Notes: generated by a model not told the origin, from the sequence alone. Counted from the first letter of the stretch, positions 44,635 to 53,880 are shown. The stretch is 64,000 nt of DNA from Fodinibius saliphilus (GCF_005869845.1 NZ_VAWF01000004.1:186001-250000); one strand, 5' to 3'. Translations and numbers: made by a program.

Positions 44635-46449
44635 TCACATCGGCCAAAAGATGGGAACCAGAATAATGACCAGCGTCCACAAGGTTATTTCAAGGAGAAA
44701 ACCTACTTTAAAAAAATCAGTGAACTTATAATTACCGGGACCATAGACCATAAGATTGGTCTGATAGCCTATTGGGGTGATCATCGACATCGATGCTACC
44801 AGAGTAATGGCAATGAACAGGCCGCGAGCTTCAATCCCCTGGGTTTCGGCAACGGATAAGGCGATCGGAAACATCAGTGCTACCGCGCCGTTATTGGTAA
44901 TGACTTCAGTAAGTAGCCCTGTTACGATAACAATTCCCGCCAACACTGCTCGATCCCCATATACGCTGGTAAGATCCACCATCCACTGTCCAATAAGTTC
45001 AGCCGTTCCGCTCACCTCCATCGCTTTGCCCAAACCAATAGCGGCACCAATCACAATTAAGACGGTCCAGTCTACGGATTTTCGAGCCTCACCGGCTTTA
45101 ATAACATTAAAACTCAATAATATCGCGACCCCTAAAATACCAGCCAGCGCAATATGTACCATCCCTGTGGCAACCAGTGTAACGATGCCCACTAACACTG
45201 CTACCGAGACGTACAAGTCTTTTCCGCCTGGCCGGCGCTCTTCAATGCTTGTTTCTTCCCCGGTAGCTTCCCCCCCGGCCGCACTGGTCAGGAAAAAATC
45301 TTTCGTGTTCTCATACGCCTCGCGGAAACCTCGATTGGTGTCAAGCAGCAAAACATCTCCGGCATGCAGCACAAACGGTCCAAGGGGCTGTTCAACGCGC
45401 TCCCCTCTTCTTCGCACGCCGGTTACCGCAGCTCCGAACCGTTCCAGAAGCTTGGCTTCCTGTACGGTAGCCCCCACCAAAGGCGAACCTTCTTTTACAA
45501 CCACATGGTGAAGCTCTCGTTCTGGCTTTCCATCATCTTCAATACTTCTTGGTGGCTGCTGAACAAGCTGAAGCCCGGGATAGTCAACCAATTTTGGTAC
45601 TGTAGCCGCAACACCTCCCTTAGCAGCATACAAAAGATGGTCGCCCCGGCGGAGCTTCTCTTCTTTGGGAACAGGCGCTATTTCAAGATCTTTGCGATTA
45701 ATACGGGAAAGATAAAAGGCCTGAAACTCATCTAGTCCTGCTTCTTTTATGGTTTTCCCAATTGCATCTGCCCCTTCTGTTACTTCAATCTCTACCAACA
45801 GATTCCGCCGTTGTTCTTCTTCATACCGGATATCTTGGCGGGACGGGGTCAGCATGGGAGAAATAAAAACAAGGTATAACAGTCCGACAAAGGCACAGGG
45901 AACGCCAACCCAGGCCAACTCAAAAAAGGATAGACCCTCAAATCCGTGACTTTGTAACAGTCCGTGGGTAATTAGGTTGGTGCTGGTTCCAATTAATGTA
46001 CAGAGCCCACCCAAAATCGCGGCAAATGAAAGGGGCATAAGTAACTTTGATACGACAATATTCTTTTTAAGCGCCCATTGTCGAATAGCGGGAATCCCCA
46101 TAGCCACAACCGGGGTATTATTTAAAAAAGCTGAATATAGTGATACACTGGGACACAACCTGAGCAAAATTCGCTGAATACTCCGTGTTTCCTGTCCCAA
46201 AATAAAGGCACTCGCGCGATCCAGCGCCCCGCTTTCCCGCATGGCAGTCGACACCACGTATAAACTGGCCAGCGCTATTAAGGTCGTATTTGCAAATCCC
46301 TGGAAAGCCTGCTCAAGGCTCAAGACTCCGGTTATTGTAAGGATGGCCAGAGCTGTCAACAGGATAGCATCCGGGCTCCACAGGTCAATCGCCAAGCCGA
46401 TAAAAGCGCATAATAACACGACAAAAATCAACAGCTGTTCGAATCCCAT
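44635..46449 (-). CDS. SLC13/DASS-family transporter with two RCK_C domains
   Basis: 604 residues, about ten membrane helices in two blocks with a cytoplasmic insert between them. The insert (about residues 205-385) holds two TrkA-C/RCK_C domains, seen as IGKTIKEAGLDEFQAFYLSRI and VGATVQEAKLLERFGAAVTGV. The signature parts are NNTPVVAMGIPAIRQWAL and NNGAVALMFPIALSVAE (the SNT/NNG substrate-binding loops). Family members carry sulfate or dicarboxylates with sodium; the RCK domains suggest nucleotide or ligand control. Substrate unknown. Confidence 0.88.
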   Translation of the reverse strand: MGFEQLLIFVVLLCAFIGLAIDLWSPDAILLTALAILTITGVLSLEQAFQGFANTTLIALASLYVVSTAMRESGALDRASAFILGQETRSIQRILLRLCPSVSLYSAFLNNTPVVAMGIPAIRQWALKKNIVVSKLLMPLSFAAILGGLCTLIGTSTNLITHGLLQSHGFEGLSFFELAWVGVPCAFVGLLYLVFISPMLTPSRQDIRYEEEQRRNLLVEIEVTEGADAIGKTIKEAGLDEFQAFYLSRINRKDLEIAPVPKEEKLRRGDHLLYAAKGGVAATVPKLVDYPGLQLVQQPPRSIEDDGKPERELHHVVVKEGSPLVGATVQEAKLLERFGAAVTGVRRRGERVEQPLGPFVLHAGDVLLLDTNRGFREAYENTKDFFLTSAAGGEATGEETSIEERRPGGKDLYVSVAVLVGIVTLVATGMVHIALAGILGVAILLSFNVIKAGEARKSVDWTVLIVIGAAIGLGKAMEVSGTAELIGQWMVDLTSVYGDRAVLAGIVIVTGLLTEVITNNGAVALMFPIALSVAETQGIEARGLFIAITLVASMSMITPIGYQTNLMVYGPGNYKFTDFFKVGFLLEITLWTLVIILVPIFWPM

Positions 46450-46542
46450 GTGGTATAAAAGGTTATGTTTGTGGATTGGTATAAATGGACTTGTAAAAGA
46501 AACGCTGGCCTTCCTTAAAAGGCCCAGGAGTTAACCCAGCAA

Positions 46543-47622
46543 TTAATCCATCTGATAAACGATAGCGTTAATGTTCATTCCTGCTCCTACCGATGCCAAC
46601 ACAATAATATCTCCTTTCTCAATCTGATGGTTCTCCATCTCACCTCGCAACACCAGATCCAGCAGGGTAGGAACGGTAGCCACAGAGGAGTTGCCAAGTC
46701 GCGATATGGTCATGGGCATAATATCGTCCGAAACTTCATTATGACCATATAGTTTTGCCAGACGCTCCAAAATGGCAGCATCCATTTTAGCGTTGGCTTG
46801 ATGGATGAACACTTTTGCAACCTCATCAAAACCGATATTCGCTTTATCAAGACTTGTTTTTACTAACTCTGGTACGTGAGTGAGTGCATACTGGTAAAGT
46901 TTACGCCCGTTCATCTTCATGTAAAGAGAATCGTTATCGTCGGAGTTATATGAAGAATCCATCTTCAAATAATAGGCCTGTTCCTCAGTATCAGTGCGTG
47001 CAGAATGGCTCAGAATCCCCACTGGAGTATTGCTTTCTCGGCCCTCCAATACTGCGGCTCCGGCCCCGTCCGAATAGATCATACTATCCCGGTCATGCGG
47101 GTCGCAGATACGCGAAAGTGTTTCGGTTCCAATAACTAGACCGGCCGAAGCATCCTCGCTGCGAAGATAGTAGTTACACTGGATGAGCCCCTGAACCCAG
47201 CCCGGACAACCAAAAGGAAGGTCATAGGCTACACAATATGGATTTTTTATTCCCAGTTTGTGTTTGACCCTCGACGCCAGAGTCGGCACCATATCTACCC
47301 GTGGATTATCGGCCCGGACATCACCAAAATTATGAGCTACTACAATATAATCCAGCTTCTCAGGATCCAATTCTGCCGACGAAAGCGCCTGCTTACCAGC
47401 TTCTGCTCCCATATCCGAGGCCAGTACATCATCTTTGGCATACCGTCGCTCCTCTATACCGGTGATTTCCGAAAATTTCTGAATGGTCTCCTCAATAGGC
47501 TTATCTAAGGGAGTGCCATCATTATTTAAAAAAGTATTCTCTAAAAAATCGGTGTTGGGTACCCTGCGACTAGGAATATAGGACCCCGTTCCCGTAATTA
47601 AAGCGTATTTCTTGTCTCTCAT
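46543..47622 (-). CDS. 3-oxoacyl-ACP synthase III-like (FabH family) enzyme
   Basis: 359 residues. The catalytic triad is visible: Cys in DLPFGCPGWVQGL, His in FIHQANAKMD, and Asn in SRLGNSSVATVPTLL. A thiolase-fold condensing enzyme. Housekeeping FabH is usually shorter (about 320-335) and clustered with fab genes, so this stand-alone copy may belong to the OleA/FabH-like group that makes specialised lipids or accept other starter units. It sits 70 bases upstream of the LapA-like gene on the same strand. Confidence 0.88.
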   Translation of the reverse strand: MRDKKYALITGTGSYIPSRRVPNTDFLENTFLNNDGTPLDKPIEETIQKFSEITGIEERRYAKDDVLASDMGAEAGKQALSSAELDPEKLDYIVVAHNFGDVRADNPRVDMVPTLASRVKHKLGIKNPYCVAYDLPFGCPGWVQGLIQCNYYLRSEDASAGLVIGTETLSRICDPHDRDSMIYSDGAGAAVLEGRESNTPVGILSHSARTDTEEQAYYLKMDSSYNSDDNDSLYMKMNGRKLYQYALTHVPELVKTSLDKANIGFDEVAKVFIHQANAKMDAAILERLAKLYGHNEVSDDIMPMTISRLGNSSVATVPTLLDLVLRGEMENHQIEKGDIIVLASVGAGMNINAIVYQMD

Positions 47623-47697
47623 AGTTCTGTACTTTTGTAATAAAATTACCCGCCCTTATATAACCGTGTTAAACCCACTTAATTCAAATAATCTCGA

Positions 47698-47928
47698 TTA
47701 ATTCTTTCGTTGCTCTTCAGTAGATCGTATAACCTTGTTTTTTAACAAAAATCCCAAAACCAGTCCAGATACAAAACCTAATGCTCCGGTCAGGAAAAGT
47801 AGCACGACCAGTGACATTTCGGTGGTAAAGCCAAGGAAGTGTGCCTGAACGGAAGCGGTATTTTGTACCACAAGCAGGATCAGGATCAGAATCAAGATCA
47901 GGGCAATTGACAACTTTAATTTTTTCAT
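47698..47928 (-). CDS. LapA-domain small membrane protein
   Basis: 76 residues, two membrane helices: one in the first 25 residues and one at about 40-62. The LapA/DUF1049 pattern is IALILILILILLVVQNT followed by V-x-A-H-F-L. LapA proteins assist envelope assembly. Same strand as the FabH-like gene 76 bases away. The first 12 bases upstream have no strong ribosome binding site. Confidence 0.75.
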   Translation of the reverse strand: MKKLKLSIALILILILILLVVQNTASVQAHFLGFTTEMSLVVLLFLTGALGFVSGLVLGFLLKNKVIRSTEEQRKN

Positions 47929-48261
47929 AGTTTACGTCCCGTTTAGAACCCAAATTGTATGCTATCTACCAACTTATTACACAATTTAGAGAAATAAGAT
48001 GGGATGTTCGAAACAATAACGAAATTAAAATCTAAGAAAATAATTGACTTAAAAATCTCCCCAATGGAAATTTATATCTAAACATAGTTGTCTCAAACAT
48101 TTTTGACTCCATTTTTAAAGTATAATAGGTATACAGGGTTATTACTGTTACCTTGTAGCATTAAACTTAATTACTCACCTGCTGAGCAACCTGTACTGAA
48201 ACGATGCGTTAATCCAACTCCTTTCACAAGAGACCCTCCGGGTGCATAAAACAAAATAACT
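47929..48261. promoter_or_regulatory. 333-base region upstream of the cold-shock gene
   Basis: No gene is seen. It contains the divergent promoters of the LapA gene and cspA. The last 90 bases form a long untranslated leader, as is usual for csp genes, with a short ACCCTCCGGGT hairpin at about 48233-48243. I see no riboswitch. Confidence 0.35.
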
Positions 48262-48474
48262 ATGTTACAACAAGGCAAAATAAAATTTTTCGATTCCCAA
48301 AAAGGATTTGGATTCATTAACCCTGATGAAGGCAACAAAGATATCTTTGTTCACAAAAACAATGTCGAAAACCTTGGCTTTGATGATGGTTTTGAAGACG
48401 GTGAAGCTGTGGAATTTGATGTCGAAGAAACACCTAAAGGCTTAAGTGCAATTAACGTCCGAAGCCTAGCTTAA
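48262..48474 (+). CDS. cspA: Cold-shock protein (CspA family)
   Basis: 70 residues. A single cold-shock domain: GKIKFFDSQKGFGFI (RNP1), DIFVH (RNP2) and VEFDVEETPKGLSAINV. An RNA chaperone that keeps mRNA unfolded in the cold. Followed by a strong terminator. Last gene of the region before att copy 3. Confidence 0.95.
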   Translation: MLQQGKIKFFDSQKGFGFINPDEGNKDIFVHKNNVENLGFDDGFEDGEAVEFDVEETPKGLSAINVRSLA

Positions 48475-48501
48475 AACAGTTCAACTTCTACAAATTAATT
48501 T

Positions 48502-48529
48502 AAAGCCCCGGTTTTTACCGGGGCTTTTT
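48502..48529 (+). terminator. Rho-independent terminator of cspA
   Basis: AAAGCCCCGG pairs with CCGGGGCTTT around a 6-base loop, followed by T5. The 48530-48860 stretch to its right holds no gene, only the single TTGGGTAACA repeat at 48725. Confidence 0.9.
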
Positions 48530-48724
48530 CTACCTTCCATTCCTTTGGTAATTCTAAAAAATTAGCCAATTACGAGACGATTTAATAGATCCTTAATTAA
48601 ATTTCTGCATCTTCACCCACTTTAGTGAAATCTCTCATCAAGCAATTCGTTTAAATTCATGATAGATACCACTATCGGTCAGTACATATTTTTAGTTCCT
48701 CTCTACTACGATACTGCCGTTTTG

Positions 48725-48734
48725 TTGGGTAACA
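48725..48734 (+). repeat. Single arm-like repeat, right end of element B
   Basis: TTGGGTAACA lies 128 bases left of att copy 3. In element A the corresponding repeats are 127-149 bases left of att copy 2. Its sequence matches the left-end repeats of element B (29151-29172), not those of A. Confidence 0.4.
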
Positions 48735-48861
48735 AATGTAAAGGTTCTTATCCAGGAATTTTCGGGAAAGCGTTTCCCACAATTCCCTTTCGGTACTACA
48801 TATAGTACTACATGAAATCCCAAAATCGCTGCCCATTTCGCGCACAGGAATATCTCACATA

Positions 48862-48909
48862 GATTACGGATCAGGAGGCTAGGGGTTCGAATCCTCTCAG
48901 GCGTACTCT
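48862..48909 (+). repeat. att copy 3 (right end of element B)
   Basis: Copy of the tRNA-Arg 3' part starting two bases later than the others and with one mismatch (T to C in the variable region) to copy 1. The tRNA 5' half is missing. Confidence 0.85.
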
Positions 48910-48915
48910 TACCTA

Positions 48916-48958
48916 AACCTTTGAATAGCAATAACTTACAGCTATTCAAAGGTTTTTT
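48916..48958 (+). terminator. Terminator hairpin after att copy 3
   Basis: AACCTTTGAATAGC (48916-48929) pairs with GCTATTCAAAGGTT (48941-48954) and is followed by T-rich DNA. Its sequence is unlike the terminators after copies 1 and 2. Confidence 0.75.
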
Positions 48959-48988
48959 ATTTTACAACTTCCCCTCCTCTCTTTTCGA

Positions 48989-49010
48989 TTTGGGTCACAT
49001 TTGGGTCACA
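48989..49010 (+). repeat. Tandem TTTGGGTCACA repeats right of att copy 3
   Basis: Two adjacent copies of an 11-base unit, 80 bases right of att copy 3. Same position and length as the repeats at 7625 and 29151, with a distinct sequence. They would be the left arm of a third element (C) whose right end is not in the window. Confidence 0.5.
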
Positions 49011-49280
49011 GAATAAAAGATACTATCGACCAAATCATACTGATATTTTTTTTATGTGTATGTTTTATATATACCCGATAACCCACTCATGATATACATA
49101 AAAGGACTTTTTTCTGTCTCAGAACCGACCTTTAAACCTTTTGCAATATTATGCATACAATGATTTTCAACGAAACCACATATATAAGCCTAGGTTAGTG
49201 GGCTTACGCTTTTCATTTATTCTATCAATAGTGTATAATTACATCAAAATATTTTTCGGGTAATCAAATCAATAGAGAAT

Positions 49281-51206
49281 ATGAAGTTACAGAATATTGA
49301 AATTCACAAATATAAATCAATTGAGAATACACAAAATTTTGAACTAGATCCTGATGTTACAATTTTGGTTGGAATGAACGAATCAGGCAAAACAGCCATC
49401 CTAGAAACAATTGCCAAAACAAATTATTTTGAGCCTGATGAAAAGTTTGAATTCAGCAAAACACATGATTATCCACGAAGAGAGAAAAAGAAAATAGACA
49501 AAAGTGGTATAGATCCAGCCGCAATAACTTGTACTTATAAATGTGAAGATGACTTAATTAATGAAATCGAGGAAGATTTAGGTAAACAAGTTATTGATGA
49601 CTTTACTTTCAAAATTACAACAAAGTATAGTGGGAACAATACTTGGAGAATTGGCCATATAAACCATGGGAACTTTATTAAATATCAAACTGAGAAACTC
49701 GGCATTTATAGCAAAGCATTAGCCGACAAGTTAAAAGAGATTCAAAGTGTAGAGGAAATCGATTCTGTTATATCTCAATATAAGGATGAGAATATTGTTG
49801 ATGGTCTCAATGAGTTAAAAAAATATTTTAAAAATGAATGGAATTGGGACTCAGGCCCTATTTGGGAATATATTTCTAGGACATATATTAAACCCAATCT
49901 CCCAAAGTTTCTATATTATGATGAGTACTATTCGCTCCCATCCCGAATAAGTATCGAAGAATTACAACAAAATAATATTGAGGAAGAAGAGCTTAAAACT
50001 GCAAAAGCATTATTTGAGCTTGCCGATATTAATATCGATGATTTAATTAATTCTGATGACTTTGAAGACTACAAAGCAGAGTTAGAAGCCACACAAGCTA
50101 TAATTTCTGACGAGCTTTTTAATTATTGGTCTACAAACCGAAACTTAGATATTGAATTTGATTTAGATAAAGTTGAGGATACAGATGATCAAAATAATAA
50201 AAGAATTGTTGAGCACATTTTAGACGTCAGAGTTAAAAACTATCGGTCTAGAGTTTCTTTACCTTTAAAAAACAGAAGCAAGGGATTTAATTGGTTCTTT
50301 TCATTTTTAGTATGGTTTAAAAAAATACAAGAAGATTCTGATTCCGAATACATTTTACTTTTAGATGAGCCTGGCTTAAATCTACATGCTGCAGCTCAGA
50401 AAGACTTATTAGATTTTATAGAAGATTTAACTTCAAATTATCAAATTGTTTATACGACCCACTCTCCTTTTATGATTCCTGATGGTGGGTTGGATAGGGT
50501 TAGAACTGTTTTAGAAACTCAAGAAGGATCAGTCATATCTGATAGTGTAAAAGAAAAAGATCCTGACACCCTTTTTCCCTTACAAGCAGCTTTAGGATAT
50601 GATATTGCTCAAAACCTCTTCATTTCCAAAAATAACCTTCTTGTCGAAGGGGTTTCTGATCTAATTTACCTACAAACAATATCTTCAATCTTAGAAGAAT
50701 CAGGCAGGGAACATTTACTGAAAGAAGTTACCGTAGTGCCAACTGGCGGACTTCAAAAAGTTGCTACTTTTATTTCTTTATTACGAGGTAATAACCTTAA
50801 TACCGTATGCTTCCTTGATACTTTTAAAAATTCAAGCGGCAAAGCTAAAATGAATACTTTAATCAAAAACAAATTAATTGATTCAAAGAAAATATTATTT
50901 GCTGATAAATTTTTAGATGACCATAAGCAAGCAGATATCGAAGATTTATTTGATAAACAAGATTATCTCAAAATATTTAACGGGGCATTTTCTGAAAAAG
51001 ATGACATCAGTCTCGATGATTTAAACAGTGATATTAAACCTATTATCATACAGATAAATCAATTTTTGAACGTAGATAGATTTAACCATTATCGACCAGC
51101 AAATTACTTAGCTAAACAGGGTGCAGATAATTCATATTTTAACGATGGCACTTTAGATAAATTTGAGGAAGTATTTAAAGAGCTAAATAGTCATTTCGAT
51201 AAATAG
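49281..51206 (+). CDS. OLD-family-like nuclease (AAA ATPase with TOPRIM), cassette 1
   Basis: 641 residues. Walker A GMNESGKT near residue 31, in a block beginning IEIHKYKSI. The ABC-type Walker B is YILLLDEPGLNLHA (about 358), followed by the D-loop histidine region TTHSPFM. The C-terminal TOPRIM-like part has LLVEGVSDLIYL (about 453, the catalytic Glu) and CFLDTFKN (about 511), where the second Asp of the DxD motif is missing. OLD proteins are ATP-dependent nucleases used in phage defence. No UvrD-like partner (as in Gabija) is next to it. It is the first cassette, starting 86 bases from the cassette boundary. Confidence 0.82.
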   Translation: MKLQNIEIHKYKSIENTQNFELDPDVTILVGMNESGKTAILETIAKTNYFEPDEKFEFSKTHDYPRREKKKIDKSGIDPAAITCTYKCEDDLINEIEEDLGKQVIDDFTFKITTKYSGNNTWRIGHINHGNFIKYQTEKLGIYSKALADKLKEIQSVEEIDSVISQYKDENIVDGLNELKKYFKNEWNWDSGPIWEYISRTYIKPNLPKFLYYDEYYSLPSRISIEELQQNNIEEEELKTAKALFELADINIDDLINSDDFEDYKAELEATQAIISDELFNYWSTNRNLDIEFDLDKVEDTDDQNNKRIVEHILDVRVKNYRSRVSLPLKNRSKGFNWFFSFLVWFKKIQEDSDSEYILLLDEPGLNLHAAAQKDLLDFIEDLTSNYQIVYTTHSPFMIPDGGLDRVRTVLETQEGSVISDSVKEKDPDTLFPLQAALGYDIAQNLFISKNNLLVEGVSDLIYLQTISSILEESGREHLLKEVTVVPTGGLQKVATFISLLRGNNLNTVCFLDTFKNSSGKAKMNTLIKNKLIDSKKILFADKFLDDHKQADIEDLFDKQDYLKIFNGAFSEKDDISLDDLNSDIKPIIIQINQFLNVDRFNHYRPANYLAKQGADNSYFNDGTLDKFEEVFKELNSHFDK

Positions 51207-51212
51207 CCAGCC

Positions 51213-51341
51213 CACTAACCGTGCATTAAGTGGGACGTGCCTCGCCGTTGGTTACCGGTTTCAATTTTATCCGTTTCAATAGTACTTTTTAAACAAATTC
51301 AACGCTACTTTGCACGCCCCTTATGCGCAATGTCGTTAGGC
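51213..51341 (+). repeat. attC site 1
   Basis: R'' box CACTAAC (51213-51219) and R' box GTTAGGC (51335-51341), with inner ends GTGCATTAAG and TTATGCGC. The bases GCCCACTAAC at its start are the reverse complement of the first bases of cassette 1 at 49194-49203. Confidence 0.85.
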
Positions 51342-51376
51342 AAACCCGAATAGCAATCTAAAGCACCTTTCCAAAA

Positions 51377-52225
51377 TTGAAAGAACCAAAAAGGCTCACC
51401 CCCAAAAAAGACACGCTAAGAGAATTATATCTTAAATCAGGAAATCAATGTGCCTATCCAAACTGTACAAATGTAATAATAGATGAAGATGGGGATTTTC
51501 TAGGAGAAGTATGTCACATTAAAGCTGCTATGCCCGGTGGTGAAAGATTTGATCCTAATCAGACAAATGATGAAAGAAGGAGTTTTGACAACCTAATGCT
51601 TATGTGTCCAATACATCACACCAAAACTAATAATGTAGAAGAATTTCCAGTGCATAGGCTTAAAAAAATAAAAGCAAAGCACGAAGCTAATCATTTAGAA
51701 GAAGACTTAGACGAAAATTTTGATAGTGAAGAACTTTTATCACTCGCTGATATAGTTGACCAAATTGATAAAGACTCTAATTACGAAAAAAAGCTTGAGA
51801 AATATCTATGGTCCTCTGAAGCTATAAATGACTTTTTAGCCGAAGTAGAAAAATTGAAAGGCTTATTTAAAGAAACAATTGAAAAGATTAATAAATCGTC
51901 TCAGAACATTAGTTTAAGGCATGAATCGATAATTAATGATGGATTCAGAGTAATTTATAAAGGCAATGAATTAGCTTTTATATATAAAGCAGCTGATCTT
52001 AGAGTTACTCCAAAGTCTTCTATCACTTTCAAAATTTTCAGAAATAGACATGATGATTATTACTCTGAAGAACATCCACGCCCTGTATTGATAGAAACTA
52101 ATGAATTTAAATTCTCAAAAGACAGAAATGACAATTTCATCTGGAAATCAAAGAACGATAAATCAAGGAACTCAAAAAAACTTACTGATTACATCCTAAA
52201 ACATTTCATCCAATTTTTTCAGTAA
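51377..52225 (+). CDS. HNH endonuclease-like protein, cassette 2
   Basis: 282 residues. Start is a TTG, the only candidate because the cassette (from 51336) has no ATG ahead of it. The HNH nuclease core is seen in residues 20-100: CAYPNC, VCHIKAA (the catalytic His region), and LMLMCPIHHTK. The remaining 180 residues, after a short coiled stretch, end in a beta-rich domain without a name. Probably a DNA nuclease with a C-terminal sensing domain. Confidence 0.75.
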   Translation: MKEPKRLTPKKDTLRELYLKSGNQCAYPNCTNVIIDEDGDFLGEVCHIKAAMPGGERFDPNQTNDERRSFDNLMLMCPIHHTKTNNVEEFPVHRLKKIKAKHEANHLEEDLDENFDSEELLSLADIVDQIDKDSNYEKKLEKYLWSSEAINDFLAEVEKLKGLFKETIEKINKSSQNISLRHESIINDGFRVIYKGNELAFIYKAADLRVTPKSSITFKIFRNRHDDYYSEEHPRPVLIETNEFKFSKDRNDNFIWKSKNDKSRNSKKLTDYILKHFIQFFQ

Positions 52226-52235
52226 GTCTAAGTTT

Positions 52236-52368
52236 GCCTAACCAGCGCATTAAGCGGACATGCCTCGCCCCCGAGTCCTTGGGGCCCTCCTTGGTTTTAA
52301 GTCTCTTCTTCCGTTAGTTACTAATTCAACATTCATTCGCGTGTAGCTTATGCGAAATGTCGTTAGCG
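52236..52368 (+). repeat. attC site 2
   Basis: R'' GCCTAAC (52236-52242) and R' GTTAGCG (52362-52368). The bases AGTTTGCCTAAC match the reverse complement of the start of cassette 2 (GTTAGGCAAAC at 51335). Confidence 0.85.
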
Positions 52369-52398
52369 GTACAAATCATTAATTAATCAAACTTATCA

Positions 52399-53259
52399 AT
52401 GGAGTTAGCAAACTTAGAGAAAATAAGTCTTAAAAATCATCCAAATCTAAATGAGACGTGGCTCCAAGAAAAAATTGCCGATGATCCTCAAATTTTAGGA
52501 TTGGGAGATTTAGTACTCTTAGATCGAGAGCGGCAACAAAAAAGTGGCAGACTTGATTTACTTCTTACGAACGTTGATACAAATTCACGTTATGAAGTAG
52601 AAATACAACTCGGTACAACAGATGAATCTCATATTATTCGCTGTATTGAATATTGGGATATTGAGAAGAGAAGATATCCCCACTACGATCATTGTGCGGT
52701 TTTAATAGCAGAAGATATTACTAGCAGATTTCTAAATGTTCTTAGCTTATTCAATGGTCATATTCCGATGATGATTCTTCAGCTCAATGCCTTAAAAATT
52801 GATGACCGTATTGCACTCAATTTTGTCAAAGTAATGGACCGTTTTGAATTAAGAAAAGATGATGAAAGTGAAGTCAATCTTACGGAGACAAACCGTGAAT
52901 ATTGGAATGATAGAGCAAATCCTAAAACAGTTAAAATAGCTGATAAAATTCTCGATATAATCAATGAAAAAGCTAAACCAACTCAATATCTAAATTATAA
53001 CAAATATTACATTGGCCTATCAGACGGAGTAAAATCAAGGAATTTTATCCATTTTAAGCCCAAAAAACAATTTACACATATTTTATTTGAGATAGATCAA
53101 AAAGAGGATTGGGCTCAAAAGCTTGAAGACTCTGATATGTCTGCAGAAAAACACGACAAATGGTTAAAAGTTACATTAACACCTGGACAGGTTGACAAAA
53201 ATTTAGATTTATTGGAACCTCTTATTTTTCAGTCCGTCGAAATTTATAACAATAATTAA
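52399..53259 (+). CDS. Predicted PD-(D/E)xK nuclease-like protein, cassette 3
   Basis: 286 residues. The N-terminal part has RQQKSGRLDLLLTN and YEVEIQLGTTDESHIIRCIEYW, which look like the D...ExQ/K core of a restriction-type nuclease (Asp in GRLDLLL and E-I-Q in VEIQLG). This protein type recurs in accessory regions; I cannot name a family. The C-terminal third is alpha/beta and unrecognised. It starts with ATG 36 bases inside the cassette. Confidence 0.6.
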   Translation: MELANLEKISLKNHPNLNETWLQEKIADDPQILGLGDLVLLDRERQQKSGRLDLLLTNVDTNSRYEVEIQLGTTDESHIIRCIEYWDIEKRRYPHYDHCAVLIAEDITSRFLNVLSLFNGHIPMMILQLNALKIDDRIALNFVKVMDRFELRKDDESEVNLTETNREYWNDRANPKTVKIADKILDIINEKAKPTQYLNYNKYYIGLSDGVKSRNFIHFKPKKQFTHILFEIDQKEDWAQKLEDSDMSAEKHDKWLKVTLTPGQVDKNLDLLEPLIFQSVEIYNNN

Positions 53260-53266
53260 GTTGTAC

Positions 53267-53396
53267 CGCTAACGCGCGCATTAAGCGGACGTGCCTCGCC
53301 CTACCCTGCCGGTTTTGGTTTACTCAATTTCTGTAGTACATTTTGTTTTTAAATCAACGTTTGCCTGCACGAAGCTTATGCGCAATGTCGTTAGGT
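53267..53396 (+). repeat. attC site 3
   Basis: R'' CGCTAAC (53267-53273) and R' GTTAGGT (53390-53396). TTGTACCGCTAAC is the exact reverse complement of the start of cassette 3 (GTTAGCGGTACAA). Confidence 0.88.
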
Positions 53397-53415
53397 GTAC
53401 CAAAATAAATTCCAA

Positions 53416-53725
53416 ATGGTTAGTTCTGACAAAATTTATCAGGAGAGTAAAAAACAGTTTTCATTTCTCAAATCTGATTTTGGATTCAAAATTACAACTG
53501 ACAAAAATGAGAATATGTTTGTTCTCCTTAACTACACGAGAGGTAAAAACAACTATCTCCATAAATTTTGATCGCCGGGATAATTACTTATCGGTGGAAG
53601 CAACGATTTTAAGAGTACCAGATAAAGAATACATTCACAGATTCGAAGACATTAACCATTTTCCAAATGAAATAATGAGAAGTGCCAATAAGGTTAAGTC
53701 AATGTGCAGTAGATTTTTAGAATAA
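53416..53725 (+). pseudogene. Cassette 4 gene of unknown function, split by a frameshift
   Basis: Starting at the ATG at 53416 the protein reads MVSSDKIYQESKKQFSF... and stops at codon 52, while the other frame continues with TTISINFDRRDNYLSVEA to 53725. Removing one A from the A5 run at 53545-53549 joins them into a 102-residue protein. The total of 310 bases fits one extra base. A frame that stays open from 53291 starts outside the cassette, inside attC 3, and is a chance extension. Cause: sequencing error, loss of function, or slippage. No family recognised. Confidence 0.6.
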
Positions 53726-53732
53726 ATGCTGC

Positions 53733-53860
53733 ACCTAACCCTCATTAACTCGGACAGGCCTCGCCATCCCCTTGCCTCCCTTCTATTTATTAGTTAATCT
53801 TTCATTTTAAAACTAATTCAACATCCTGGCGCCTGCCGGTTATGCGCCATATCGTTAGGT
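53733..53860 (+). repeat. attC site 4
   Basis: R'' ACCTAAC (53733-53739) and R' GTTAGGT (53854-53860). The match to the start of cassette 4 is shorter than in other cassettes (CACCTAAC). Confidence 0.8.
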
Positions 53861-53880
53861 AAACATCTTCAGGAGACAAT

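Larger units (their letters stand above)
29078..48909. mobile_element. Putative integrative element B (about 19.8 kb, integrase lost)
   Basis: Bounded by att copies 2 and 3, with matching 11-base repeats inside both ends. No integrase remains; only about 250 bases lie between the cspA terminator and the right-end repeat, where the integrase would be expected. Gene content is cell-envelope and stress adaptation rather than defence, and base composition is closer to the core than that of element A, suggesting an older insertion. Alternatively the third att copy is a relic of an unrelated insertion and the region is core DNA. Confidence 0.55.

Noticed and set aside
48692-48949. Minus-strand reading frame covering att copy 3
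   Set aside because: Its start is antisense of the tRNA 3' end (the known artefact ERIRTPSLLIRN-type) and the rest has no coding features.
49281-51206. Gabija system (GajA/GajB) in cassette 1
   Set aside because: The OLD/TOPRIM-like protein is alone; no UvrD-like helicase gene follows. The TOPRIM motif also lacks its second aspartate.
53291-53415. N-terminal extension of the cassette-4 frame into attC 3
   Set aside because: It begins inside attC 3, outside the cassette, and the sequence is that of the palindrome. The real gene starts at 53416 in a different frame.
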